Part shown: piece by piece, positions 23,508-36,100 of the stretch | Position numbering within the stretch: the first letter of the stretch is position 1 | Layout of the letters: each line of letters begins with the position of its first letter | Assembly (NCBI RefSeq): GCF_014633365.1 | Contig: NC_068345.1 | Span: 12,718,058-12,782,057, forward strand | Origin: Diospyros lotus | Lineage: Eukaryota; Streptophyta; Magnoliopsida; Ericales; Ebenaceae | Reading direction: 5' to 3' | DNA length: 64,000 nucleotides | Translations under genes and position numbers: made by a program | The notes under the pieces: model-generated | What the model was told of the DNA's origin: nothing | Database searches by the model: none | What the model saw: only the letters and a program-made list of their open reading frames with translations

Positions 23508-25454
23508 TGTAAAGCCCAACTTCTGGGTCTTATATTGAAAAGGCCCAAAATTTGAAGACCCAACCCAAATGGCCATATAAAAGGCTTAGGGTTCCCCAGC
23601 TCCTTCCCTTTTCTCCTTCTTCTTTCCGTTTTAGCGCACTCTCTCTCATTTTCTCTTTCAATTGGTTTGCAAAATTTAGCCGTTGGATCTTAAATCCAAC
23701 CGCATTATCACCGCGAAATCAACCCCGATCTATAGCGAGGTAAGCCTTTTATTTTCATTAACTTTATTTTTAGTTTAGATTTGTGAGAGGGGGAGGTATT
23801 CATGTGTGGGTGTGTTGGCCGAAACTTTGAACCTAGATCTAGAAAGATCTAGCCGTTGGATCTTGTTGGTTTTTGGGTATGTATGTCAAAAGGGTTAGAG
23901 GTATTAAATGGCTACCTCAGATCACTGGAAAACGTCGGCTGCGATGGCCGGCAGTGACTGGTAGTGGTCGTTGTAATCTGGCCAAAATTTTAAAATTAGA
24001 TCTACGAAGATCTAGCCATTAGATTTTGATGGTTTTTGGATATGTTGGTCTATGAGGGTAAGAGAGTCGAGTGGTGGTCTCAGATCGCCGGAAAATGTGG
24101 CTGGCGACGTCAAACAACCTATTTTTAAATCTGGCCAGAAATTAAAAATTAGATCTACAAAAATCTACCCGTTAGATTTAGCCTATTTTTATATGAATTA
24201 ACCCCATTAGCTAGGTGTTTCAAATGGTGGGTTCTGATCCTCGGAATCTTGGGCTGGCGACGGTCGCTAGTGGCTGTCGGCGGCGACGACACTGTGGTTG
24301 GTTAAGCTGTTTTTATTTTTGGGGTTTTGGGACCGTTGTGGCAGCCAATGGGTTGGTTCATATGTTGGGTGACTTGAGGTTTATATTTATTTAATGCTCA
24401 TATGATTTGATGCTTTTGTTAGGTAATTTTGACACGCCCCAGCCGAGAGGCGTTTGAAGGAATCCCGCATCTGTTATAACACTGTGAGTGGGTGATTTGT
24501 ATTATGGTGGAATTTGTTGCATTCATATCCTTCATTATTCTAGTATCCTATGCATACTATTCATGACTTCATTTGTGATTTGCATATGGGGAAATTAGAA
24601 TCCATATTAATTGTTTTGCACATATTGATACCTGTGAGTGATTGTCTTTCTGTTAATGTAGATCGTGACCTGTATGTGATATATTATATGTGGAAATGAT
24701 AGTACTAAATGATGGTATGAGATATGTGATAAATAGAGTAACAGTTAGAATCCCGTATCGCTAACCACAGTAAGGGTTAGCGTTGGTGCACCACGTATGT
24801 GTTAGGGTGTGAGATAGTCCACCTAGGATGGGCGTGAGATAGTCTGCCATCCATGTTTATAGCCGGCGTGAGATAGTTCGCCGAAGTGGACCTTGGTGAC
24901 GTAGAGATAGTCCGCACCAAGGAAATGGTATGTGTGAATTTGGTTCTAACTAGTTTACTCCCGATATACATATTTATTCATCATCTCCCATTCGATAGTA
25001 TATATTATTTGAAATGTGATGGCATGATGATTTGTATTCGTTGCACAGATTTTATATTTCCCCCCCCATTATAATGCATGTTACCCCTCACTAAGCCAGT
25101 GTCAGGCTTACCCCCCCTAATATTTCATATTTTGTAGGTCGACATACATTTTGACTATATACTATAGCCACGTTCCGTATAGTATATACACATCATCTCA
25201 CGGGATTGTGCATGGAAAGGGTTAAGTTCTTGTTGCGAATCAGCAACTTGTGAATATTCTTGTAAGTACATTTTTATTATTGGGCCTAGGGCATCCTAAT
25301 TTCTGTATACATGTTTTGGTAGCATTTCTATGAATGAAATGAAGGTTTATGTGTTAAAAGGATATGTGTTTTGCAGGCTTGCTATCCCGTAGTGGAGTCT
25401 TCGGCTTCTTAAGGGGTAGTGTCAGTCATGGTAGTGGAGTTTTGGGTTGTGACA
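23508..25454 (+). repeat. Tekay-type LTR
   Basis: It is 1947 bp, preceded by a purine tract (ATAAGGGGGTGAGA) and starts TGTAAAGCCCAAC, ending GGGTTGTGACA. A TATA motif (CATATAAAAGGC) is near 23572. As a 3' LTR it should be followed by a target duplication, but it is followed by TTGGTATCAGAGCC, an initiator-tRNA-Met primer-binding site, as a 5' LTR would be. Confidence 0.8.
24806..24925 (+). repeat. Short GTGAGATAGTCC repeats in the Tekay LTR
   Basis: Four copies of (G/A)GAGATAGTYYRCC-like sequence occur about 25-35 bp apart, near 24810, 24836, 24868 and 24905. They lie downstream of the presumed transcription start and may form a structured RNA segment or be simple duplication. Confidence 0.6.
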
Positions 25455-25836
25455 AAGTTGGTATCAGAGCCGACCTTGGAGAAGACGATCCAATGAGGGC
25501 AGGGAGTGGCGCCGGGGCATGAGGCCTGATCAAGGAGCGGCTCCTGGCAGGCTTCTAGGATGGTAGCCTCCAAAAGGGAGAAGGTTTGGGACTAGTTGTA
25601 AAGTCGCATAACGAGGACGTCATGTGCTCAAGGGGGGGAGAATGTAATACCCCGAGAGCCCAGAAGAGGAAAGTCTATATCGAGGATAGGTAAGGAAGAA
25701 AACAACACCAGCTGGATACCTTCTGGGCTGGAACAACTTACCCTGATGGGCCTATGCGAACTTCCCAGGGGGGTCACCCATCCTTGGATTACCCCAGGTC
25801 AAGCATGCTTAACTTGGGAGTTCTTTGCCAACATTC
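25455..25836 (+). mobile_element. Rearranged TRIM copy with inverted LTR middle
   Basis: From 25455 there is a TRIM internal region (primer site TTGGTATCAGAGCC, purine tract AAGGGGGGGAGAA near 25633) and the start of its LTR at 25646 (TGTAATACCCCGAGAG). At about 25730 the sequence flips: 25730-25836 matches the same LTR family in reverse. So the copy is chimeric, with plus-oriented and minus-oriented pieces fused. Confidence 0.7.
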
Positions 25837-26476
25837 TGTAACATCCTGCATTGAGCCATAGGAAAGACCGGAACAACTTACCCTGATGGGCCTACGCGAA
25901 CTTCCCAGGGGAGTCACCCATCCCTGGATTACCCCAGGTCAAGCACGCTTAACTTGGGAGTTCTTTGCCAACATTCAGCCTAAAAGGTATCCAGCCGGTA
26001 TTGTTTCTTTCTTTACCTATTCTCGATATATACTATCATCCTCTAGACTCCCAGGGTATTACATTCTCCCCCCTTGAGCACATGACGTCCTCGTCATGTG
26101 ACTTTATAACTAGTCCCAGACTTTCTCCCCTTGGAGGCTGCCATCCTAGAAGCCTGCCAGAAGCCGCTCCTTGTACAGGCTCTCGAGCCCCGACGCCACT
26201 CCCCGCCCTCATCAGACCGCCTTCGCCAAGGGTCGGCTCTTATACCACCTGTAACATCCCGCATTGAGCAATAGGAAGGACCAAAACAACTTATTCTGAT
26301 GGGCTTATGCGAAGTTCCTAGGGGGGTCACCCATCCTTGGATTACCCCAGGTCAAGCATGCTTAACTTGGGAGTTATTTGCCAACATTCAGCTCAAAAGG
26401 TATCCAGCTGGTGTTGTTTCCTTCTTTACCTATCCTCGATATATACTATTCTCCTCTGGGCTCTCGGGGTATTACA
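25837..26476 (-). mobile_element. Complete TRIM retrotransposon
   Basis: It has two LTRs of exactly 227 bp (25837-26063 and 26250-26476) around a 186-bp internal region. Read on the minus strand, the internal region begins with GGTGGTATAAGAGCC, a diverged tRNA-Met primer-binding site, and ends with a purine tract AAGGGGGGAGAA. It has no coding capacity. Size and layout fit the TRIM class (terminal-repeat retrotransposon in miniature), which must borrow proteins from other elements. Confidence 0.85.
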
Positions 26477-27842
26477 TTGTCGCTCCCACTGTCGAGATGG
26501 AGACGATCTAGGCCTGGTAGCAACGCCAAGAGGCATTAGAAAATACAATTATGTAGCTAGCTGACGCTGTCAGGGTTCTAGCCCAAGCTCAAGTCCAGGC
26601 TATCCACGATCCACCAACTTCCTCTCGGAGGATTCGCCAGCCGCGGGAAGAGAGACATCCTCTGGGAGAAGAGGATATTAGATATAACTATCCACCTTCA
26701 ATTTGTCATTCCCCAGAATGGGATAGCAGACGATCGTAGGCCCAGCAATCTGCGGACCCAAACTCTGCCATTAAGGAATTGTTTCAAAGAGTCCAGTAAT
26801 TGGAGGCGTAACAAGGGTTTCACAGCCAGAATAATGGTTGTGGAGGCAGGATGCTATTCACTAGAGAAGTCGAGCTAGAACCTCTCCCTCATAGATTCAA
26901 AGTCCCAGGTATGCAAAAGTACAATGGGGACAGTGACCCATATGACCACCTGGACGCGTTCAATGTCCAGATGGATTTGCAGCACTGGCTCGTTGGTCAA
27001 GTGCCGCGTGTTTCTAGCGACCTTGGGCAATATTCCCCGAACTTCATTCAGGAGCCTTCCACCTCGCAACATTAGCAGTTGGGAAGAGTGTTAGTGGAGG
27101 TTTCTCAGCTAGTATAGGGCGTTAAGAAGGCAGCTCACCCCGCCATGTCACCTTGCCATAGTATTCCAAAGGATGAATGAGTCCTTGAAGGATTACATTG
27201 CCAGGTTCAAGCGTGAGGTGAGCAATATTGAAGATCCCTCCAATGAAAGCGTCCTGATTGTGATCTCCGCAAGGATGGGAAGCTCTATTAAAGCATTTAT
27301 AAAACTCTTGTCAAGGATTTAAAGGAATTTTATAAACGAGCTGCCAAGGAGATTGGTGGGAAGAGGCTTTTGGCTCGAAGAAGCCCATCGAATAGAAATA
27401 AGAGGCTGGGGGCTCCAACCAGAACAAGAAGAAGAATAACGAAAATAATGGAAGGGAGGCTCAAGGAGACGCTCAAACAATTAGGTCTCCAAGCGAGCTC
27501 GCAAGGCGAAGAGAGAAGAGCGAGCTTCACGACCAGGTCACTTTGATAGCTATAATGCCTTGTTAGACCCCCATGAAAGGATTTTCACCATGGAGAGGAG
27601 TAGGGAGGATTTCGGGAAACCTAACCAGATAAAAAGCCCCCAACAAATTCAGAAACAAGGAGAAATTCTGTGCATATCATAACGAGGAGGGTCATAACAC
27701 CTCTGAGTGCTAGGCTTTAAGAGATTCCATTGAGGACCTCATCAGAAGAAGTCGATTGAGGGACTGTGTGGTGCGACCAACCAATCAGCCGTCTCAGCTA
27801 CCAGCATAACAGTGGCCTAACCCCAATGATGAGCGCTCGCTG
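26477..27842 (+). pseudogene. Tat gag, remainder
   Basis: Gag resumes after the compound insertion. Recognisable parts are PLPHRFKVPGMQKYNGDSDPYDHLDAF near 26880-26960 in segments typical of Tat gag, the FQRMNESLKDYIARFKR segment near 27165-27215, and a knuckle-like CAYHNEEGHNTSEC near 27675. Several stops and frameshifts break it. It would encode the capsid/nucleocapsid protein. Confidence 0.8.
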
Positions 27843-30800
27843 GTGGTTCGGATGATCTACATGATTCATGGTGAACCTTACCTCGTTGGGACCTCCCACA
27901 AATCCCGTGAAAGGTACATACGCGAGGCTAATCACGTCTTGTTGGTGGGATCAAGTGAGCAAGCCGGACTCATGAAGCAAGTTAGGGTGGTGGTGGAAGA
28001 GATCATTTTCTCAGAGAAAGACGCCGGTAATGTACGCTGGTCGCACAATGATTCCCTCGTCATCCGTGCCTGCATTGGTAATGTGGAAGTGAGAAGAATA
28101 ATGGTGGATACGGGCAGCTCAGTGAATGTGATGTACAGAGCTTGTTTTGACCAGATGGGGCTGGGATTGGAGTAGTTGAGCTCATCCCTAGAGTCGTTCT
28201 ATGGTTTCACGGGAGATGCAGTGGTCCTCGTTGGGTAGATCAATCTTCCTTTTACCATTGAAGATGCAGATCGCCAAGCCACCACATTAATGGAATTCCT
28301 TACAATAGTTTGCCCCTCAGCATTCAACATCGTGCTCGGGAGACCAGCAATGAATGACCTGGATCTTGTCACTTCTACCAGGTCGTTGACTGTCAAGTCC
28401 CCGACCTCCAACGGAGTAGGGTGCGTACGAGGTGAGTAACACCTTGTAAGGGGTTGTTACGAAGATGTTATAAAAATGAGGGCCAAAGGAAAGAAGGTGA
28501 ATGTTGTCGCAGGAGGTAACCCGCAACCTGCCATCCAAAGAAATGTCAACCACGATCTGGACCCTCGCGAGGTGGATTGTGACAGGACCATAGGCCCAAT
28601 GGAAAAGCTCGAGGACATCTCGGTCAGCGAAGTGGATGAAGAAAGATGCCTCAAGCTGGGAAAGAATCTAGCTCCCAAGGTAAAGTCCCAACTCACCAAT
28701 TTTCTTAAAGCCAATCTCGATGTGTTTACATGGAATCATGAGGATATGGTAGAAATAGCCCTAGAGGTGATGTTACACTAGCTCAATGTAGATCCCAATT
28801 ACAAGCCAGTGCATCAGAAGAGGAGGCTAATGACTCTAGAGTGCTACATCACTCTTAAAGAGGAAGTGGACAAGCTCTTGGCAAACGAGTTCATTAGAAA
28901 GGCCCACTACCTGGTCTAGGTAACGAACCCTGTCTTGGTAAAGAAAAAGAATAAGAAGTGAAGGACTTGTGTCGACTTCTCCGACTTGAACAAGGCTTGC
29001 CCAAATGACAGCTTTCCTCTCCCCAGGATCGATCAGCTCGTGGATGCAACCGCCGGTCACCAACTCCTCAACTTTATGGATGCTTATTCGAGCTACAATT
29101 AGATCCCCATGAATCCTAGTGACGAGAAGCACAGCTCATTTATTACCGATCGGGGGCTGTATTGTTACAAGTTGATGCCTTTTGGGTTGAAGAATGCTGA
29201 GGTAACCTATCAGAGGCTAGTAAATATGATGTTTGAGACGTTAATCGGCAAGACCATGGAGGTCTATGTTGATGACATGCTAATAAAGTTAGAGCAAGTA
29301 GCTGACCACAATTCTGATCTAGAAGAAATGTTAAGGTCCTCAGAAGCTATTAGATGAAGCTTAACCCCCTTAAGTGTGCTTTTGGGGTGGCCTCTGGAAA
29401 ATTTTTAGGATTTATGGTAAATAACTTAGGAATCGAGGCCAATCCAAAGAAAATAAGAGCTTTACTCGATATGAGATCGCCCGTACAGAAAAAGATGTGC
29501 AAAAGCTCAATGACTAGGTCGCTGCCCTAAGCTGATTTATTTCTAAGGAGACTGATAAATGCATCCCATTCTTCGAGCTGCTGAAAAAGGCACGATATTT
29601 CCAATGGATAGAAGAGTGTGAGTCCGCCTTCTAACAGTTGAAGGAGTATATGGGACGAGCTTCGCTCCTCGCTAAGCCCAAAGATAGAGAAAAGCTGATT
29701 ATATACTTGGGAGTTTCCCATTACGCTCTCAGCACAACCCTTGTTCGAGGGGATAAAAGGGTGCAATACCCTGTATATTATGTCAGTAAGAGCCTGGTGG
29801 ATGCGGAGACAAGGTACACGCCGATGGAAAAGCTTGCTTATTGCCTAGTTATGGCATCAAGGAAGCTATGACCTTATTTCCAATCTTATCAGATGGAAGT
29901 CCTAACCAAGTACCCATTGAGGCAAATCTTGCAGAAGCCAGACACCTCGGGTTGCTTGCTAAAGTGGGCTATCGAGCTCGCCTAGTTCTATATAGAGTAT
30001 AAATCGAGGACGACAATAAAAGGGTAAGCATTGGCGGACTTCATTGTTGAATTCACTAGACTAGTTGAAGAGGAAGCAAAAAGCTCGGAAGGACCGTTCT
30101 GGGAGCTGTACGTGGATGAGTCATCAAACGAGCAGGGAGCTGGAGTTGGGGTCATGTTCATAAGCCGCGAGAGTCACAGGATCCTTTGTGCTCTAAGATT
30201 CGATTTCCCAGCCACCAATAATTAAGCCGAGTACGAGGCCCTATTTATTAGACTTTGCTTAGTAAAAGAGGTGAAAGCAGAGGCCCTAGTAATTTTCAGC
30301 AATTCTCAGCTGGTTGTTAATCATATATGGGGACTGGGGAGAATATCAGGCCAGGGACACAAAAATAGTGGCATACCTGCAAAAGGTACGCGAGCTCCTA
30401 GCTACTTTCGAGAAGTATAAGATACGCCAGATTCCCCGTTCTCAGAACTCTCATGCTGATGCACTAGCTCGCTTAGCAACTGCTCAAGATGTGGAGTTCT
30501 TGGGGGCCATATCGATAGAATTTTAGCTGTCTCGAGCACAGAACAACTAGTTGAAATGATGATAATTGAGGTGCCCCAAGGTTCATGGATGAATCCCATA
30601 CTAAACTATCTGCAAAATGGGAAACTGCCGGAAGATAAGTTGGAGGCACGTTAATTGTAAGCTCGAGCAGCTCGGTATTGTGTTTATGATGATAGATTAT
30701 ACAAGAGGGGGTTTTCAGCCCCGCTTTTGAGATGCATTGATGGCACTGATTGTCGAACTATGCTTGAAGAAATCCACGCGGGTCATTGCGGTAATCATGC

Positions 30801-31806
30801 CGGAGCCTTATCGTTGGCGTAGAAGATGCTTTAGCAAGGGTTTTATTGGCCCACTATAAAGCAAGATACCGTATATCTGGTCAAAAGATGTGATAAGTGC
30901 CAAAGATTTACCAAAGTCCCTCGAGCTCCGCCAGCCTACTTACAACAGATGAGTAGCCCATAACCCTTTGCTATCTGGGGCATAGATTTGATTGGACCAC
31001 TTCCAACAACTTGCGGAGGGTGTAAGTACGCCATAGTGGAAGTTGATTACTTTACCAAGTGGGCAGAAGCTAAAGAGCTCATGTAGATCTCCAATTCGAA
31101 GGTACAATACTTTATATTGGATAATATTATTTGTAGGTTCAGAGTTCCACGACAAATAGTCACGGACAATGGAATCCAATTCACCAATGACCAGTTCATC
31201 AAGTTTTGCGAATCACTGGGGATTCAAAAGAGTTTCACAGCCGTGGACCACCCCCAAGCCAACGGACAGGTCGAGGCTGTCAACAAAATAATCAAACAGC
31301 TCATAAAGACCAAGCTGGAGACCAGAAAGGGGGCTTGGGTGGACGAATTGCAAACAGTACTCTGGGCCTATCGAACTACAACTCGAAGCACCATAGGGGA
31401 AACCCCATTCTCAATGGTGTATGGGTCTGAGGCTATGATCCCATCAGAGGATGAGGTGACCAACCATCGAAGGGTCACTTTCAATCTGAATGACAATGAT
31501 GAGTTGTTGGCTACAAGCCTAAACCTACTTGAGGAAGTAAGGGACACAGCTCGCATGAGGGTCACTATCTATCAACAAAGAGTGGCACGGTATTACAACA
31601 GGAAGGTCCGAATTCGATGCTACAATGTTGGGGCTCTTGTGTTGCGCCTAATACTTCCCTAAACTCGCAAGGCCAATGACGGCACACTAGGACCCTTCAT
31701 TGTCAAGGAAGGCTTAGGGAATGGAGCATATCACTTGGCTAATATGGATAGAGCTATTCTCCCACATGCTTGGAATGCGGAGCACCTCCGTCCTTACTTC
31801 CAATAA
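27843..31806 (+). pseudogene. Tat pol (protease, RT, RNase H, second RNase H, integrase)
   Basis: The protease has MVDTGSSVNVMY (about 28095-28130). Reverse transcriptase spans about 28790-29350 with FSDLNKACPNDSFPLPRID and YVDDMLIK. A first RNase H region follows (29540-30000), then a second, archaeal-like RNase H domain (30031-30526; ELYVDESS, AEYEAL, QIPRSQNSHADALARLA). Integrase runs from about 30670 to 31806 with GHCGNHAG, the CDKCQRF finger and D,D,E residues (GIDLIGPL, DNGIQF, ending EHLRPYFQ). A second RNase H before integrase is characteristic of the Tat lineage. Stops (for example 28174, 28918, 28961, 29101, 30226, 30841) and a frameshift near 30330 inactivate it. The 181-codon stretch 31117-31662 is the longest surviving piece. 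Confidence 0.88.
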
Positions 31807-33050
31807 GTGTAAATGTTCTTACTTTGCTCCAAACTTTTGTTGCAATTAATTCTACTTGGAATTTATGAATTTTCATGCATTACACTTGATTTTTATTCAA
31901 TTGAATATCTTTAAAGTGAGGGGTGGAGAAACCATGGTTTGTGAGTTGGGGCCCATTTAACTTAGCCACCGTGCTACAGTTTGGGGCTCAACTGAGCATT
32001 CATCTTGGTCCCCCCTCAGGTTGTGGTTTGCAAGCTGAGAACCATTCATCTTGATTTAATGTCATGATTTGGCACCTACTGAGTAACCACTTCCATTATT
32101 TAAGCTAAAGGTTCACTAGCTGGGGTCCTTTCATCTTGACTCAAGTCATGGTCTGTGACCTACCTGGGTGTTCCCTCTCATCTCATTTAAAACTTGTAAA
32201 AGCCATGGTGTGTTAGTTGAGGTCGCAATACGATCTACCTAGACATACAGCTTGGCAATGCAAGTTAATTAAATAAAAAACCATGGTATGTTAGTTGGGG
32301 TCAGCCCATGATCCACCTGGACATATAACTTGGCAATGCAAGTTGGAGTTTCACTAGTTGGGGTCCTTTCATCTTGACTCAATTCATGTTCTGTGACCTA
32401 CCTGGGTGTTCACTTCTGATCTGTTAAATTTTTAAAGAGCCATGGTATGTTAGCTGAGATCGCAGCGCGATCTACCTGGAGATATGTCTTGGCAAGGTTT
32501 TCATTATGACCCAGGTGTTATTTCGTCAGGACGTGTTAGCTAAGGTTCGCTTTAATTTGCCTAAGTATGGCAGTTCGCGACCTACCGGACACGCATCCTA
32601 ATTATCAATTATTATGTTCATCAACTACGAGTTGTTCAGGTGTGGTATGTTAGCTGAGATCGCAAGACAATCTACCTATATGCATATCTCGACAAGGTTT
32701 TCAATATGATCTTGATAAGATGTGTTAACTAAGGGTTGAATTAATTTGCCTAAGTGTGGCTGATCTCAGCTTACTGGACACGTATTGATTATTGATTATC
32801 ATGTCTATTGTTGATGAAATGTTTCAAGCTTGTTAAGTTGTGAGTTAGGAATTCTTTGAGTCTATCTTGACTTATGCTCGGAAGATTCATTCTGAGTTTA
32901 TATTATGAAGACTTCTTCCAAGTTATACTCTCGAACTTATCTCAGCATTGTATCATGAAGATTGGTTCAAGTGTTATCTCATCAAGTCTTATTCAAACTT
33001 CAAGTTTGTTTGGCTTAAGTTCGTGGAGGAATTTAAAGTGAGAGACACAA
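31807..33050 (+). repeat. 3' untranslated repeat zone of the Tat element
   Basis: No gene. A degenerate unit (CCATGGTATGTTAG, then CTGAGATCGCA, then GATCTACCTGG, then ATAT..CTTGGCAA) recurs starting near 32203, 32281, 32443 and 32643, with partial copies from about 31925. Shorter motifs (GGGGTCCTTTCATCTTGACTC at two sites) are interleaved. Tandem repeats between pol and the 3' LTR are common in Tat/Ogre elements. Confidence 0.7.
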
Positions 33051-33107
33051 GTTTAGGAAATGATGAATTTCAATTACAAAGTAAAGAAAAGAAAACAAAA
33101 GGAAGGC

Positions 33108-36100
33108 CTAACTAGGGGGAACTGCGGCTGGCTGGACCTTGGCATTATTTGCTGCCTCGACCTCATCGTTGGCGGCTGGCAGGATGACCTGGCTCGAATC
33201 CAGCTAGGTGGAATGTAATGCCTCGCTTTTCTAAATACATAACAACGTGAAATATAAGCAAACATCACCTATGGGTGTTATGCAAACCCCTAAAAGCGGA
33301 AGTATTGGATCGAACCTGAAAACTTAACCAAAGCTAAATAAAGGGGGTTTCCACTATATTTCCTTTACAAGTATAAGAAATGCTCACGACTTTCAATACT
33401 TCAAAAAGACTCAACACACCACTGTAGGTACAATTGTAGGACACCCACACACACACTTCTAACAACCTTGAGTATCCTAGCTTATATTCACAATGCATCA
33501 TTTGAAAACTTCCTAAATCCAACAAACAACTCTTACCATGTTCATAGTACATAGTAACCCCGACTTACACCCTCAACAACATATAAGGTGAATCCAAGCC
33601 TTAAATAACCCCTGTTTATACAATTGTGATACACAAGTCTCAAATAAATCCAAAGGTTACATAAAATCCATAGCACATGAATAACATGAAGTTAAACTAA
33701 ACCAGCCTCCTCATAGCCTTTTCTCCTACTTGTCTCCGAGGTACCTGACATGCTAATACACCTAGGACATTGAATGTCCCAGGGGCATCAACCCAAGTTA
33801 GATATTGACATCTAAGTGAGTGCATCAAAGAAGAAAAACGTGCATGTAAATGAGTTATGCAAATGACATGAAACTGCCCGTGTGGTAGTAACGTCGAGGT
33901 GTTGTAATCACCCTCACTAATCTATCATGTTCTCACATCTCCATGACTTTTTACCAGTTTAACATGAGATCCTGACTTTAGCTAGCCACACACACCAAGT
34001 GATGTATGACAAAGAAAGAGAAAATGTTCAGTATAAAGGAAAGTCATGCTTATGCAAGTAATCACCCTTACTCATGTGAAGACAAAATGTTCGGTATGTA
34101 ACATAAGGATGCAAGAAGCACTCACCTTGCTGGTTTGGATGAGTTAGGGTACTGTTCATAGGGTTCGGCAATGGTTTTCTCGCTGTTTTGATGTTGTTTC
34201 ACTTCTTTTACGGTGGCGGTCCAAATTTTTCGGCGAAGTGTTTTTCCACCTCATTTTTTTGGCAAAGTTTCTCCTCTCAAACTCACCTTCTTTTTCCTAT
34301 TGTTTAATGGTGAGAATGTCCCTTCTAAAGGCTTAATATTTATAGGCATCCTTGGCTAATCCAAGTGTGCCATGTGTCACTTGGATAAGTTAGGAAATTA
34401 TTGCTTTCGTAGGATCGCACCACGTGTCTCTAGAGATTTGTGCCATTTCATACCACAAGTGTCCATTGAGATATGTGCCACCACATGTTTAATTAGATTT
34501 TCAAGATTCCTCATCATTACATCCCGCATGGTAAATTACATTTTCTACATTTTCCATCATTACACCTTTAATTAACAACTACATCCCATATGGTTAATTG
34601 CATTTTTCACATTTCCCATCATAAGACTTCAAATCCTATCTCTAAGTGGCTAATGAATGTTTGCCACATGTCTTTAAGGATAAGGTTTGGAGACTTTAGC
34701 AAACTTGGAGACTAAGTAAGCTTTTCTTAACCAATCACGCAATGCCACCTCAGATGGTCATTATGAGCCATCATGTGACCTTATCTTATCTTCCAAGTGA
34801 CCAATGGTTGATTGCCATGTGTCCTTGATGATAAGGTTTGGAGACTTTTGGAGGCTAAGTCTTGGATTTCAAAATGATCCAACGATGGATTAAATATTAT
34901 TTGAGATCCGCAATCATGACTTAACTATATTGGAATAAGTTTGGAATCCACAATCATTACTCCCAAATGGTTTAGGTACCCAGTTCATTATTCCAATGAT
35001 CTAGCTATAGGTTTCAAGAACTACACATTGACCCAAACTTTTCGGGTAATTTGCACTTAGGCCCTTGCAACTTGGTCCCTAGGCCATTTTTAAATGCATT
35101 TTTTGATCCCTAGAAAATAGATAAATTCGTTAATACCCCAAGATTTTTACGTAAATTACACTTTTACCCGAACTTCAGTATTCACAATTTTGCCACTGGC
35201 TCAAAAACTGAACCTTTGTCTCAAGGCTTCTATAATCCCTTGAAAGGACCTATTTTTTCAAGTATTAGAACCTAATAACCTCAGGTATTACATCATATTT
35301 GAGTTTGAAAATCCAGAATATTACATGGAAGCCTCGGCATCCTTAGCAGTTTTAGTCGCAAACCGTTTCACCTCCTCAGTGGCCTCTTCACCAAAGAAAG
35401 CGAAGTCCATTTCTCGATGCTTCAACCATAAGGTGTATAGGAACCCCAAGCAGGTGTCAGATATGGCTTCTTTTCATGCTTGGTCTATCCGAGCTTCCAC
35501 ACCCGCCTTGATCTCATTGATGGTCGCATCTGCCATCTGCTCACTTTTTAGCTCGGTCCTCGGCCAACTTCTACTCAGTTTTAGCCTTCTGCAGCTCTCC
35601 CTCGGCCAATTTCTACTCATCACTAGCCTCTCATAGTTCCTCCTTGGCCTTATTTAGCTCGTCGATGAGCTTGGAGTTGGCAGACTCCCACATATTCTTC
35701 TCCCGACAGAGCTCCTCGTCGAAGTCTTTATTTCTTTGATATGCCTCTCTCAGCTTCATATAGGAGCCCTCGATCTTCCTTTGGGCTTCAAGGAGCTCAG
35801 CAAGCTAAGACTTTTTCTCCTTCTCAAGCTTATTTATCTCACCCTAGAGGGACACGTTCATCGCCTGGAGCTGTACCTCAAAGTCCTGTTGTTGCCCTTT
35901 AAGCTTCATAGCAACAAGGGAGGTCTGTAAAACAAAAAGAGTTAGCTGGAGAAAAGGAAAAACCAAGAAGTCAAGAAATAGAGGTGAAACTTACCACAAA
36001 GTTGTGGCGAGAAATGAAATCATAAAGGATCGTCCCTTTCATCCCCACATGATCCGGGGGCTTGGCAGTCGTGCCTAAGAGTGTGGGCATGCAGTCCAAG

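Larger units (their letters stand above)
20614..26476. mobile_element. Compound TRIM/Tekay insertion in Tat gag
   Basis: The left edge (TGTAACATCCCACAT at 20614) and right edge (GGGGTATTACA ending 26476) are the two ends of a 227-bp TRIM-type LTR, and the flanks CTGTC (20609-20613) and TTGTC (26477-26481) match at 4 of 5 bases. Inside are a truncated Tekay-type pol and LTR, a rearranged TRIM copy in plus orientation and a complete TRIM in minus orientation. The left LTR is truncated to about 15 bp and runs straight into reverse transcriptase sequence, so a deletion removed the Tekay 5' LTR, gag and protease. Confidence 0.7.

Noticed and set aside
25078..25125. Runs of C (CCCCCCC, CCCCCC) as possible regulatory site
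   Set aside because: Part of a Tekay LTR with no counterpart to compare; no support for function.
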